Assembly (NCBI GenBank): GCA_964542475.1
Contig: CAZIUL010000011.1
Span: 1-64,000, forward strand
DNA length: 64,000 nt
Origin: CAZIUL01 sp964542475
GTDB lineage: Bacteria; Planctomycetota; B15-G4; CAYZWU01
Direction: 5' to 3'
Below are positions 33,790 to 43,179 of this stretch, piece by piece. The first letter of the stretch is position 1. The number at the start of each line of letters is the position of its first letter. Made by a program: the position numbers and the translations under genes. A model generated the notes under the pieces. It saw nothing but the letters and a program-made list of their open reading frames with translations, searched no databases and had not been told where the DNA came from.

Positions 33790-35560
33790 CTTCCGTTCCT
33801 TCATCATCAGTTTTTTCTTCGTGCTCAACCGGATCCGCTTTGTCCGCATCAAGCGATACGATATGTCCGCTCCCATCCACCCTCATGGCCTCGATGTCGA
33901 GGAGAAAATCCATGCGCGCGATGGTGTGATTCACGATAGCGCTGGTGAGCGCGTTCTGCGCCACTAGAAGATCGTCCTGGGATTCGAGCAGCTCCCGAGT
34001 CTGCGCGCGTCCCGCCTGAACCAGGATGTTGGTGCTCTCCACCCTTTTTTTCGAAAGGTCAAGCGCCACCTTCTGGATCTCGTAGCTCTCCTTGGCCTGG
34101 TTCAGCTTACGGAAGGACTGGCGTACATCCTGCACGACGCTATCCTCCAGAAGAGACAAGCCGCGCTTCTCCCGCTCGAGGCTGATCAACGCCTGCCTGA
34201 GAGCGTTCCGCTCGCTCTTTCTGTCCAGGGGAAGGTTCAGATCCAATCCCGCACCGTACGTGGGATGGTTCGTCTCGAACTTCAACGCGTTCTTCGGGCC
34301 CTCGGTGCCCACGCTGTATTCGAGGTTGAGGTCGAGATCGGGGCCGAGCCCGTCCTCAGCGAGAAGAACCTGCCTGCGCGCGTCCTGCAGCTGGTCGCCC
34401 GCGTTCAGCAGGTCGAGCCTGTTTTCGAGGGCCTGGGCGATTGCCCTGTCCAGGTCTATCTTTGGGTGTGTCAAGCCCATTTCAGAGAGAACGGTCAGGT
34501 CGTTCGCATCCAGCTCAAGCTCGATCTCCATGGGAAGGCCGAGCTGCACCTTGAAGCTGTCTATCATCTGGTCGTGGCTCTGTACGGCGTTGATAAGGCT
34601 GTTTTCAGCTTCCAGCTCCCTCTGGCGCGCCTGGTCCACCTCGAAGCCTTCAAGCCGTCCCGAATCGTACATTGCCTCGGACCGCTCCCTGCTCACCCGC
34701 CGGCTCTCAAAGTTGTTCTCCGAGTTGACCACGGAGTCCTTTTGCTGCAGCACATTGTAGTACGAGGAAGCTATGTTCCGGGCCAGGCTTTTTCGATACC
34801 GGTCAAAGGACCGGATCTCGTAAGCCACATTCCGCTCCGCCTGGGTCAGGTTCTCCTGGGCAACAAGACTGCCGGAGCCGCGCCACAAAGGCTGAAGAAC
34901 ATCAATCGAGAAGAGCGATGATGCCGTGTTGGTGTGGTTCGGGGAATAGATGCGCATGATGTCCGAGGCAAGGCCGACGGTTATCTCGCCTCCGGTCGAA
35001 AAGATCTGGCTCACGCTGAAACTCGAGCCGCCCGAAACATAACGGTTATCCGCTGCCGAACGTTTGGCGTCAGCCGTAAGGCCCCCGGAAAAAATGGGGG
35101 TCCAGAGATGCCGTTGGAGCGTCAAGGCCAGAGCGTCGAGGTAAAGATCCTCCTTGCGGCTTTTAAAATCCCTGCTCCTGCGAAAAGCAGTCTCGAGGGC
35201 CGTGTCCAGGTCCACCTCCATACAGCCGTCATTGATGCGCTCGGTGAAGAACGGGTCTTTCATGAGCTCCTCGAGCGTGTTTTCAGGCAAGCCGCTTACC
35301 CCACCATCCGTTTCTTCCTCATCCTCCGTGTAGTTTTTTCTCGCCTCTTTCTCCACATCTTCGACAAGATCGCCCTTATCGATCGAAAATGGAGCGGTTT
35401 CCCCCAACACAACAGCCTGCTTCTCCTCGATTATTTCGTAAACATCCTTGTCAGCTTCCTCGACATATTTTTCCGAGGAGCACGACAGCGCAAGGAACAA
35501 GGCGAACAGAAACAGAGATGCCGGAAGATACGGCGGGAATGTTGATTTTCGATCATTCAT
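33773..35560 (-). CDS. TolC-family outer-membrane efflux lipoprotein
   Basis: 595 residues with a lipoprotein signal (LFLALSCSS). Residues ~25-110 are an acidic linker. Two TolC repeats follow, with long helices rich in Ala, Gln and Glu (e.g. SYYNVLQQKDSVVNSENNFE and VQDVRQSFRKLNQAKESYE) and strands such as PLWRGSGSL. It should form the outer-membrane channel for the HlyD-MacB pump encoded by the next three genes. It is the first gene of the operon. Confidence 0.93.
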   Translation of the reverse strand: MNDRKSTFPPYLPASLFLFALFLALSCSSEKYVEEADKDVYEIIEEKQAVVLGETAPFSIDKGDLVEDVEKEARKNYTEDEEETDGGVSGLPENTLEELMKDPFFTERINDGCMEVDLDTALETAFRRSRDFKSRKEDLYLDALALTLQRHLWTPIFSGGLTADAKRSAADNRYVSGGSSFSVSQIFSTGGEITVGLASDIMRIYSPNHTNTASSLFSIDVLQPLWRGSGSLVAQENLTQAERNVAYEIRSFDRYRKSLARNIASSYYNVLQQKDSVVNSENNFESRRVSRERSEAMYDSGRLEGFEVDQARQRELEAENSLINAVQSHDQMIDSFKVQLGLPMEIELELDANDLTVLSEMGLTHPKIDLDRAIAQALENRLDLLNAGDQLQDARRQVLLAEDGLGPDLDLNLEYSVGTEGPKNALKFETNHPTYGAGLDLNLPLDRKSERNALRQALISLEREKRGLSLLEDSVVQDVRQSFRKLNQAKESYEIQKVALDLSKKRVESTNILVQAGRAQTRELLESQDDLLVAQNALTSAIVNHTIARMDFLLDIEAMRVDGSGHIVSLDADKADPVEHEEKTDDEGTEDDSPE

Positions 35561-35810
35561 GGGGAAGTGGTTCCGCGAAAAAAGCTAACCTGATAATCAG
35601 GGAACAACTCTTTTTTTCATTACAGACCGCTGTTGATTGACCAACCCGTATGGTGTGTCACATCAACAGCCATGTATATAAAAAGTGGCGGGGTGCTCAT
35701 GAATCCGCTGACAAGGCATTTTCTGTCCTATTCAGCAGCAGAAACCCTTATTATATATCTAAATATAATTCACTTACAGCTTTTTTTATCATTTCTGTAT
35801 TTTCAGTGAA

Positions 35811-36614
35811 TTACGTGTCTTGCCAATCCCCCAAGAGATAATTTTCGGTCCGTCGATCCGAAAAGATATGGTTTTCAGGCGTTAACATTTTGTCATCAGC
35901 TTGTTTAGGATCGATTTCAGCGTGAATTACCTCTTCCTTGTCAGCGGATGCCCGCACAAGAACCTTGCCGTACGGGTCGATGATCTCGCTTCTTCCGCTG
36001 AAGGTAAGCCTGTCCCCTCCGCGCTCCTCGGTTCCAACGCGGTTGGCAAGCACTGTGAAGACGCGGTTCTCTATCGAACGTGTGATCATGGCATCCTGGC
36101 AGAACGGCAGCAAAAGGTTGGCGCAAAGGCAGAGCACCTGTGCCCCTTCGAGCGCGAGGCTTCTTGCCATCTCGGGAAACACCCAGTCGAAACAGATCAT
36201 GAGCCCCAGGCTCGCCATCGGGCTGTCACTCACGACCATAGGACCCGGTGACCTGTCAAAGATCATTTTCTCGTTATTGAAAAGGTGGAGCTTGTAATAA
36301 ACAGCCTCGATCCTGCCGTTGTTGAAGAGCACGCCGGCGTTGTAGATCTTTTCGCCTTGCTTGAGCGGAATGCCCGCGTAGAGCGTGCACCCCCGGTCGC
36401 GGGTGAACCGTTTGAGCGCCGCGCTTGTGGGCCCGTCTACGGATTCGGCCAGGGAAGCGAGCTCTTCGCGCGACGTGAACAGGTACCCGGTGGCAAAGAG
36501 CTCGGGAAGCATGAAAAGGTCCGCTTCCGCGCTGTTCATACTGTCCAGCGCGCGCGCCAGGTTTCCTTCCCTGTCGCCGAACACGGGGTTTGTCTGAAGT
36601 GCCGTGATTTTCAT
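35811..36614 (-). CDS. Nitrilase-superfamily carbon-nitrogen hydrolase (omega-amidase-like)
   Basis: 267 residues. The catalytic Glu-Lys-Cys triad is visible: Glu in MLPELFATGY (~37), Lys in VYYKLHLF (~108), Cys in MICFDWVFPE (~141). Omega-amidases of this group hydrolyse 2-oxoglutaramate or 2-oxosuccinamate. The aminotransferase gene 83 bases upstream on the same strand supports that pairing. ATG 36614 has GAGGA five to six bases upstream. Confidence 0.87.
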   Translation of the reverse strand: MKITALQTNPVFGDREGNLARALDSMNSAEADLFMLPELFATGYLFTSREELASLAESVDGPTSAALKRFTRDRGCTLYAGIPLKQGEKIYNAGVLFNNGRIEAVYYKLHLFNNEKMIFDRSPGPMVVSDSPMASLGLMICFDWVFPEMARSLALEGAQVLCLCANLLLPFCQDAMITRSIENRVFTVLANRVGTEERGGDRLTFSGRSEIIDPYGKVLVRASADKEEVIHAEIDPKQADDKMLTPENHIFSDRRTENYLLGDWQDT

Positions 36615-36652
36615 TTCATTCCTCGATTTATTTATCAGGACCACATGATCAA

Positions 36653-36697
36653 TTGCCTTTTCCCCGGAGGGCGGCACTCTGTTGCCGCCTCTTCTCT
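36653..36697. repeat. REP-like repeat (GGAGGGCGGCACTCTGTTGC family)
   Basis: A 28-base core at 36666-36693 is identical to 47575-47602, and flanking bases are similar. The core folds as GCGGCA-CTCTGT-TGCCGC. It lies between the aminotransferase stop codon and the nitrilase start. Confidence 0.7.
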
Positions 36698-37879
36698 TCA
36701 CGCCACCACCTCGTTCAGGCGGTCGATGCCTTTTATGAGCTTTTCCTCCGGCACCGCTACAAAGCAGAACCGGTACCATTCGTCGAACCCGCTGCCGAAT
36801 GCATGCCCCTGCACCGCTGCCACGCCCCTTCGCACCATCTCCTCCAGAAGCTCTTCAGGGGTGCGCCTCTTCAGTGCATCACGCGCGTTGAAAAAAACAT
36901 AGAAACTGCCTTCCGGTTCGAAAAAACAGCCCTTGAACCTATCGAGCACGATCTCCCTGTTCCGCTTGTACCGATCGTAAAGCTTGGGGAACCACTCGTC
37001 CCATTTCACAAAAGCCTGCGCAACCATCTGCTGGTTGTTAGTGGGAGCGTTGTAGATTGTGCGGGTGGATGCGGCGCGGATCCTGCGCGCCACAGCCTGC
37101 TCCGCCACCGTGTACCCGATCCTGTACCCTGCCGCGGCCATGCTCTTCGAAAAGGTGAACACGGACACGCATCTTTCGCGCATGCCGGGGAGCGAGGCGA
37201 TGGACACGTGTTCGGCGCTTGTGAAGATAAAATCCTCGTACGCTTCGTCGGACACGATCCAGAGGTCGTTCTCTTTTGCAAACATCGCCACCTTTTCCAG
37301 CACTGAGCGGTCAAGCACCTTGCCTGTCGGGTTGTTCGGTGTGTTCAGGTAGATAGCAGCGGTCCGCGAAGAAAGGCCGTCTTGCAGCAGGGATGCGGGA
37401 TCAGCGCCGGGGCTCTCGCAAAGCGGCACGTAGAACGCGGTGTCCACGGGCACACCATTCGCATGCGTGACAACGTCCTGCGCCATGTGCCAGTGAGGCG
37501 AGAGCAGCATAACCTCCTCGCCCGGGTCGAGAATCGCCGCAAAGGCCGAATAAAGCCCGTGGATCGCGCCGCAGGTGATCTGGATATGGTCTTTTTCCAC
37601 GCCGGGCAGGCTGTTCTTCCGCGCCAGCTTCCTGACAAGCAGCTCCTTCAGTTCGGGGATACCGCTGGTGTCGCAGTACCGGCTGAACCCGGGCCACTTC
37701 TCGGTGTCGAATGCCCCCGGCATCGCAGGCGCGGGCGGCAGGGAGTGTGTGTCCCCGAGGTACAGCCCTATCATCTCTTTCGGCTTGATCCTGTTTATCA
37801 CCCTGGCAGCCTGCTGGAAAACGGTGTCGCGCGTTTCCGTTTCGCTTCGGCCCCCGGTAAGTTCTTCGAATCTGGGCAT
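36698..37879 (-). CDS. PLP-dependent class I/II aminotransferase
   Basis: 393 residues, fold type I. Key segments are YLNTPNNPTGKVL (Asn and Pro near PLP), IVSDEAYEDFIF (Asp/Tyr for PLP) and FTFSKSMAAAGYRIGY (Schiff-base Lys). The C-terminal Arg for the carboxylate is in the WYRFCF region. It resembles glutamine/aromatic/methionine aminotransferases. Next to a nitrilase it could transaminate glutamine or asparagine to the 2-oxo-amide that the nitrilase then hydrolyses. ATG 37879 has GGAG four bases upstream. Confidence 0.9.
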   Translation of the reverse strand: MPRFEELTGGRSETETRDTVFQQAARVINRIKPKEMIGLYLGDTHSLPPAPAMPGAFDTEKWPGFSRYCDTSGIPELKELLVRKLARKNSLPGVEKDHIQITCGAIHGLYSAFAAILDPGEEVMLLSPHWHMAQDVVTHANGVPVDTAFYVPLCESPGADPASLLQDGLSSRTAAIYLNTPNNPTGKVLDRSVLEKVAMFAKENDLWIVSDEAYEDFIFTSAEHVSIASLPGMRERCVSVFTFSKSMAAAGYRIGYTVAEQAVARRIRAASTRTIYNAPTNNQQMVAQAFVKWDEWFPKLYDRYKRNREIVLDRFKGCFFEPEGSFYVFFNARDALKRRTPEELLEEMVRRGVAAVQGHAFGSGFDEWYRFCFVAVPEEKLIKGIDRLNEVVA

Positions 37880-38061
37880 GACTCTCCTTTTTTGCGCGAA
37901 GGACGTACCGCGGAACCGCAGCCAATCCAGGGATGCTCCTGTATTCATTCATCCTGGAAAGGTGCCTGCTTTCCTCATAAAATATAGGCTGAGACGTATC
38001 GATAACAGTTTTTTTTTGCGGCGATCAACGCGCGGGCGCACGGTTTCAGGATCATGGTCTC

Positions 38062-38835
38062 TTGGATTCATTCACTATAAACGAAAAACATGTCAAAAAA
38101 AGGCTCGATGAGCTTTACAGCAGGTACAACCACAGAAGGTGGGTTCCGCCCGATCCGCTGGAATTTTTGTACGGATACGACGATCCCGCGGAGATGGAGA
38201 TCGTCGGATTGATCGCATCGAGTCTTGCTTACGGCAGGGTGAAGCAGATTCAAAAGAGCATCGCCTTCGTGCTGGACCGGATGCCCTCTCCGAAGCGGTT
38301 CATCGAGAAGTCCGGAAAAAAAGAGCTGGCCGCGGCGCTTCATGGTTTCAAGCACAGGTTCACCACTGCCCATGACATGGTACAACTGTTTTGGGGAGTG
38401 AAAAAAGCCCTGGAAGAACACGGATCGCTAAACCGATGTTTTGTGTACGGTCTTTGCCCGGAAAGCGACACGGTGCTCCCTGCTATCAAGAGGTTCGTTG
38501 AAAAGATCTTCCCTGACGCTCCGCTTCCGGGTTTTAACCTTTTACCGCACCCTCGCCGCAACAGCGCTTTGAAAAGGCTGAACCTCTACCTGCGCTGGAT
38601 GGTCAGAAAAGACGGGGTGGATCCGGGGTGCTGGAAAGGAGTGGACCCTGGCGCGCTCATCGTTCCGATCGATGTGCACATGCACAGGGTCGCGTTACAA
38701 ATGGGTTTCACGCGTCGAAAAACAGCCGGGCTGAAATGCGCCCTGGAGGTCACCAAAGCGTTCAAGAGGATAATGCCTTCGGACCCGGTCCGCTACGACT
38801 TCTGCCTCACCCGTCCCGGTATTCTTGGGCTTTGA
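38062..38835 (+). CDS. TIGR02757 (DUF2400) family protein
   Basis: 257 residues. Marks of the family are the N-terminal YNHRRWVPPDPLEFLYGYDDPAEMEIVGLIASSLAYGRVKQI-like segment and the C-terminal cluster VDPGALIVPIDVHMHRVA, followed by a Cys near the end. The fold resembles helix-hairpin DNA glycosylases, but the function is unknown. The start is TTG at 38062, with a weak AGG site. It probably shares a transcript with the SHMT-like gene 33 bases downstream. Confidence 0.88.
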   Translation: MDSFTINEKHVKKRLDELYSRYNHRRWVPPDPLEFLYGYDDPAEMEIVGLIASSLAYGRVKQIQKSIAFVLDRMPSPKRFIEKSGKKELAAALHGFKHRFTTAHDMVQLFWGVKKALEEHGSLNRCFVYGLCPESDTVLPAIKRFVEKIFPDAPLPGFNLLPHPRRNSALKRLNLYLRWMVRKDGVDPGCWKGVDPGALIVPIDVHMHRVALQMGFTRRKTAGLKCALEVTKAFKRIMPSDPVRYDFCLTRPGILGL

Positions 38836-38868
38836 AGACGGTCGGAGAAAAAGCAAAGGAACACGGCA

Positions 38869-39978
38869 ATGTCAACAATCCTATCCCTGATCGAAAAACA
38901 CGAGGCATTAAGGTCCGGGGGCATCAACCTGGTGGTCTCGGAAAACCGCCAGTCCGAAAACGTGAAAAAAGCCCTGGCCTGCGATCTCGCGGGCCGGTAC
39001 CACGCCTCCTGGTACGGGGGAACAGGGGTTGCGAGGGAGATCGTCGAAACGACAGAGGTGCTGGCATCCAGGCTCTTCGACGCGGAGCACGCTCTTGTCA
39101 CGCCGCTCTCCGGAAACATCTGCGACCTTGCGGCTCTTCTTGCCTTCACCTCGCCCGGGGACAGCGCGGCCATGGTCCCTTTCACATCGGGCGGGTACCC
39201 TTTCGGCGTAACAAAGTTCGACAGGAAGCTGTTCCCGATCCCCGTGGATCCGGAAACCTTTTCGATCGACACGCAAGCCGCGTGCGACCTGATCAGCCGC
39301 GAAAAGATCGCGCTGACCATCCTCGGGGCATCGTGCATTCCCTTCCCCCATCCCGTGAGGGAGATCAGCAGGTGCGTGCGCGAAAGCGGTCACGGGGGAG
39401 TGTGCGTGTTCGACGGATCGCACGTGCTCGGGTTGATCGCATGCGGCGAGTTCCAGGACCCGCTCGGCGAAGGAGCTGACGTGCTCATCGGCAGCACGCA
39501 CAAGACCTTTTTCGGGCCGCAGGGCGGTGTCATGCTGACCCGCTCCAAGGAACGCGCTGACGCGCTGAACCGCTACCTCGAGTTCGACCTCGACGAAGGG
39601 CTCGGCCTGGTGGACAATCCGCACGTGAACCGCATCGCGGCCCTGGGCGTGGCGATCGAGGAGATGCTCGACGATCCGGGGTACGGCGGCCGCGTGATCG
39701 AAAACGCAAGAACCCTGGCTGCAGCGCTTGACGATCTGGGCGTGCCTGTCCGGTTCAAGGAGCGAGGCTACACCTGCTCGCACCAGGTGGTGCTGGATCT
39801 CGATTCTGAAAGCGCGCAAAGGTTCTGCGAAAAGCTCGAGGCGGCAGGGATTTTCATCGACATCGGCGGGCGCATCGGAACAGCCGAGGCAACGCGCATG
39901 GGAATGGGGCCGGACCGGATGAAGGAGATCGCCCAATCGATGGCAAAGATCTTTCGAAACACGGGGGCGGGGCGCTGA
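38869..39978 (+). CDS. Serine hydroxymethyltransferase-like PLP enzyme
   Basis: 369 residues, fold type I. SENRQSENVKKALACDLAGRY corresponds to the SEN region of SHMT, FDGSHVLGLI to the PLP-ring Asp/His, and GSTHKTFFGPQGG to the Schiff-base Lys motif. It is shorter than true SHMT (about 415) and lacks parts of the folate-binding tail, so another amino acid substrate (threonine or allo-threonine-like aldolase, or an alpha-methylserine type) is possible. AAAGGA precedes the ATG. Confidence 0.82.
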   Translation: MSTILSLIEKHEALRSGGINLVVSENRQSENVKKALACDLAGRYHASWYGGTGVAREIVETTEVLASRLFDAEHALVTPLSGNICDLAALLAFTSPGDSAAMVPFTSGGYPFGVTKFDRKLFPIPVDPETFSIDTQAACDLISREKIALTILGASCIPFPHPVREISRCVRESGHGGVCVFDGSHVLGLIACGEFQDPLGEGADVLIGSTHKTFFGPQGGVMLTRSKERADALNRYLEFDLDEGLGLVDNPHVNRIAALGVAIEEMLDDPGYGGRVIENARTLAAALDDLGVPVRFKERGYTCSHQVVLDLDSESAQRFCEKLEAAGIFIDIGGRIGTAEATRMGMGPDRMKEIAQSMAKIFRNTGAGR

Positions 39979-39990
39979 AGCCCTCCCCCC

Positions 39991-41364
39991 TCATCCACCC
40001 CGCAGCCTCTCCTCATGATGAACCGTGCCGTCCACCGCGTGGTGCCTGATACACAGCTCGGGCTCCCCGTTGACCCGCTCAACCGTGCCCGACAGAAATC
40101 CGCCTTTCACCCTCAGGTACCTGTGCATGGGTCTCTTGTCCGCTGCATCCCATCCGCCCGCGTGGCAATCCGATGCCGGCCCGCAGGAAAACTCCATCAA
40201 AGATGTATCCGGGTCCTCTGACACGTACTGCCAGTGCCTGTCCCCGCAGACCACAACCATGTTCTTCTGCGATGCCATGAACCTTCTCAGCAGGCTGCCC
40301 TCCCGTTCGAACCCGGCATTGGCGTGGTTATCGTTCTTGTTCTTCCTGTCGGGCCCTACGACCGGAGTAGGGGTGATAAGCACGCGGAAGGTCGCGTCCG
40401 AACGGTTCACGCTCTCCATGAACCATGCCACCTGTTCCTTTCCCCAGATTGTCTTATCCCAGCCGTCCGGCATGCTGTTGGGTGTCCTGTAGTCCCTGCC
40501 CTCCACGAGCCAGATCTGCAGGTCTTTTCCCCAGCGAACAGTGCGGTATGTTTTTCCTCTCATCGGCACCTGTTCGAGGAACACGGCCTTGCCCTGCTCG
40601 AATGTAAACTCCCCCATCCCTTTGTTTTTCATACCGGGCCAGCAGTCATTGCACCAGGCGTCGTGATCGTCCTTGATGAAGTACGCCCCCACCCGGCTGT
40701 GAAAGCTTCGCTGATACGGCAGGCTGTACATGCGGTGCCAGTGCGCCCTGGCCTGACCGATGTTTTGCGCCTTCGGATCCGGCTTGTCGTAGTACACGAT
40801 GTCACCGGTGTGCACAAAAAAATCCGGATCGAGAGCGAGCATGCTCGGATATATCATGTGCCCGTTCGTGTCGTGGTCGCGGTGATGGAAGTTCTGGCCG
40901 GTAACAACGGTGAAGAGAACCTTGTCCGTATCATCGGATGCCGGCGCGGTTCTGAACGAACCTGTCAGTGTGGATGTGATCCGGTCGCCCCGGCCCGGAC
41001 CGGCCTGCACTTCCACTGAGTACTCGGTTCCCGGGTCGAGACCGCTTAGCTCGAATGCGTGGGTATGGTCGCGTTTTGGATCCACATCAATCCATTCGGT
41101 CTCGAACGAACCGCTTCCGTCCTCCTTGCGCCCATAGCGCAGACGGACACGGCCGTTGCACCCGGGAATTGTGAAATCCGTCCGCTCGCACGCGCGCGTC
41201 CCGGTAAGACGGGTCCAAACCATGGCCGCGGTCTGCGTGACCTCCCCGATTTTCATGCCGTTTGCCATATACGGAGCAGGACCGGTCTTTTTCCGCGGTG
41301 TAACTGCACATGAGGAACCCAGAAGCACGATCAAAAACAAAACGGCTGTGAATGACCTCTTCAT
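39991..41364 (-). CDS. PhoD-like alkaline phosphatase/metallophosphatase lipoprotein
   Basis: 457 residues with lipobox LLGSSC. A fibronectin-like N-terminal domain (GEVTQTAAMVWTRLTG... LDPGTEYSVEV) precedes the metallophosphatase core: FFVHTGDIVYYD (Asp, metal bridge), FIKDDHDAWCND, and VVVCGDRHWQY. This is the PhoD layout, which cleaves phosphomonoesters or diesters at the cell surface with Fe/Ca. GCGAGGTGATCG gives a strong ribosome binding site. Confidence 0.88.
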   Translation of the reverse strand: MKRSFTAVLFLIVLLGSSCAVTPRKKTGPAPYMANGMKIGEVTQTAAMVWTRLTGTRACERTDFTIPGCNGRVRLRYGRKEDGSGSFETEWIDVDPKRDHTHAFELSGLDPGTEYSVEVQAGPGRGDRITSTLTGSFRTAPASDDTDKVLFTVVTGQNFHHRDHDTNGHMIYPSMLALDPDFFVHTGDIVYYDKPDPKAQNIGQARAHWHRMYSLPYQRSFHSRVGAYFIKDDHDAWCNDCWPGMKNKGMGEFTFEQGKAVFLEQVPMRGKTYRTVRWGKDLQIWLVEGRDYRTPNSMPDGWDKTIWGKEQVAWFMESVNRSDATFRVLITPTPVVGPDRKNKNDNHANAGFEREGSLLRRFMASQKNMVVVCGDRHWQYVSEDPDTSLMEFSCGPASDCHAGGWDAADKRPMHRYLRVKGGFLSGTVERVNGEPELCIRHHAVDGTVHHEERLRGG

Positions 41365-41454
41365 CGATCACCTCGCTTTACAGGTACGGTTCGTTTTTAT
41401 ACGGTATAATCTTCCATTCAAATAAAACAACAATTACACGGCCAAGTGAAACAG

Positions 41455-42906
41455 ATGAACGAAAGCACAGGAAACGAAAAGTCGACAACATCGCTCAAAG
41501 GGCTGCCCTTGTTCGAAGATTACGATCCGAAAACCCTGGCCAGGGAAAAGGCCGAGCTGGAAGCCATGGAGCTCGGGGGAACGCTCAGCCGGTGGAAACA
41601 GTACTTTGGCAAGACCGGGCCCGGCTGGCTGCAGAGCGCATTCACCCTGGGCGGGGGAAGCGCCATCGCTTCGCTTTATCTCGGGGCCCACTACGGGTAC
41701 GAGCTGCTCTGGGTGCAGCCCCTGGCAATGGTGGTGGGGATCGTCATGCTCTCCGCGGCATCGCACCAGACCCTCTCCACCGGGATCAGGCCTTTTCATG
41801 CCATGCGCTGTTTCATCCACCCGGTGCTGGCCTGGGCCTGGGGCATCGCCACCATCGTGGCCACGCTCGTGTTCCACCTCCCACAGTACGCATTGGCAGC
41901 CGGCGTGACAGAGGACATGATGGACGCGGCCTTTGGGTGGGAACCTTCCTCCGGAACGGCGCGAACCATGTTCCTCCTGGGTACGGGTGTTGTGGTGCTG
42001 GCGGTGTGCACCATGATCACCTGGAACTACGGGAAAGGCATGAAAGGGATCAAGCTCTACGAGAGTGTCTTGAAGGTATTCGTGTGGCTCATCATCCTGG
42101 CTTTCCTCGTTGTGATCATACACAACGCGGCTATCGGCAGGATCGACTGGTGGGCGCTGCTCAAGGGTTTTGTGCCGCTTCACATTCCGACCAACCCCAT
42201 GGGAGTGACCAAGATCATGGGCGCGTTCGGCGCTGCCGTTGGCATCAACATGACATTTCTGTTCGGCTACACCCTTCTCGCCAGGGGATGGGGAAGGGAG
42301 CACAGGAAGCTGGCCCGGTTCGATCTCATCACCGGCATGCTGGTCCCCTACACCCTGGCCACGGCCCTGATCGTGATCGCCGCGGGGAGCACTATCCACG
42401 GAACCGACTTCGCTGCCGAGGACATCAAGCCGGAGAACGTCGGCGAGCTCATAGGGGCGGCCGGGACAGGTCCGGTTGTGGGAAGGATCATCTTCGGCTT
42501 CGGCATCCTGGGCATGGCTCTGAGCACCATCACGCTCCAGATGCTGGTGACCGGTTTCGCGGCCTGCGAGCTCTTCGGCATATCCGCGGGAGGGTGGCGC
42601 TACAAACTGGCCTGCCTGATCCCTGCGCCCGCCTTCCTGGGTGTGATCGTGTGGAAATCGGTGGGCACCTGGATCGCGCTTCCCGCCTTTGCCCTGGGCC
42701 TGCTCATGCTGCCGATCGCGTATGTGGGGTGGTTCCTTCTCAACAACAGCGTACGTTTTCTGGGGAAGGACCGCCCCGCAGGAAAAAAGCGCCTCGCATG
42801 GAACCTCGCCATGGGTTTCGCGCTTCTGGTGACCTTTGTCAGCGTGGGATACTCGCTTTACAAGATCGGCGGACCGCTTAAAGATCTTTTCAACAGGATC
42901 TTCTGA
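41455..42906 (+). CDS. Nramp-family transporter with altered metal-site motifs
   Basis: 483 residues with 11-12 membrane segments. The start of the membrane part, KTGPGWLQSAFTLGGGSAIA, aligns with Nramp TM1, but the metal-binding DPGN motif is LGGGS here. In TM6 the MPH motif is replaced (GAAVGINMTFLFGYTL). The overall pattern (LGAHYGYELLWVQPLAMVVG, LARFDLITGM) still fits Nramp. The substrate may not be Mn/Fe. GTG 41446 is an alternative start; neither has a strong ribosome binding site. A TATAAT lies at 41405. Confidence 0.85.
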   Translation: MNESTGNEKSTTSLKGLPLFEDYDPKTLAREKAELEAMELGGTLSRWKQYFGKTGPGWLQSAFTLGGGSAIASLYLGAHYGYELLWVQPLAMVVGIVMLSAASHQTLSTGIRPFHAMRCFIHPVLAWAWGIATIVATLVFHLPQYALAAGVTEDMMDAAFGWEPSSGTARTMFLLGTGVVVLAVCTMITWNYGKGMKGIKLYESVLKVFVWLIILAFLVVIIHNAAIGRIDWWALLKGFVPLHIPTNPMGVTKIMGAFGAAVGINMTFLFGYTLLARGWGREHRKLARFDLITGMLVPYTLATALIVIAAGSTIHGTDFAAEDIKPENVGELIGAAGTGPVVGRIIFGFGILGMALSTITLQMLVTGFAACELFGISAGGWRYKLACLIPAPAFLGVIVWKSVGTWIALPAFALGLLMLPIAYVGWFLLNNSVRFLGKDRPAGKKRLAWNLAMGFALLVTFVSVGYSLYKIGGPLKDLFNRIF

Positions 42907-43179
42907 GGCCGCACCGGCCCGGGGTGATACGCGGCCTGATGCGACAACCCGCCTTTCATGATCTTTTGCTTGCCTCAGCATAATAAGATGTTAAGATTGT
43001 ATGTTCATCGGCCTCGCCGATGGTTTCGGCCTATAATAAGATCTGATCCAATTAAAAAAGCCTGGTACCAGTTATGTAAAGAGCTGTGTTCACGCCGAAC
43101 AGCCGGCTGCCACCTGTTCAGCTTTCCGGTTCGATAGGTTTCTTAATGTTTTTCTGAAAACAACACATGGAGGTCTGGT

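Noticed and set aside
41446..42881. Long alternative frames on both strands across the Nramp gene
   Set aside because: These are Arg/His/Gly-rich shadows of the hydrophobic coding frame, which alone matches a known family.
43060..43179. Possible riboswitch upstream of the second subtilase gene
   Set aside because: A GAACAG/CTGTTC stem is visible, but no conserved riboswitch core could be matched.
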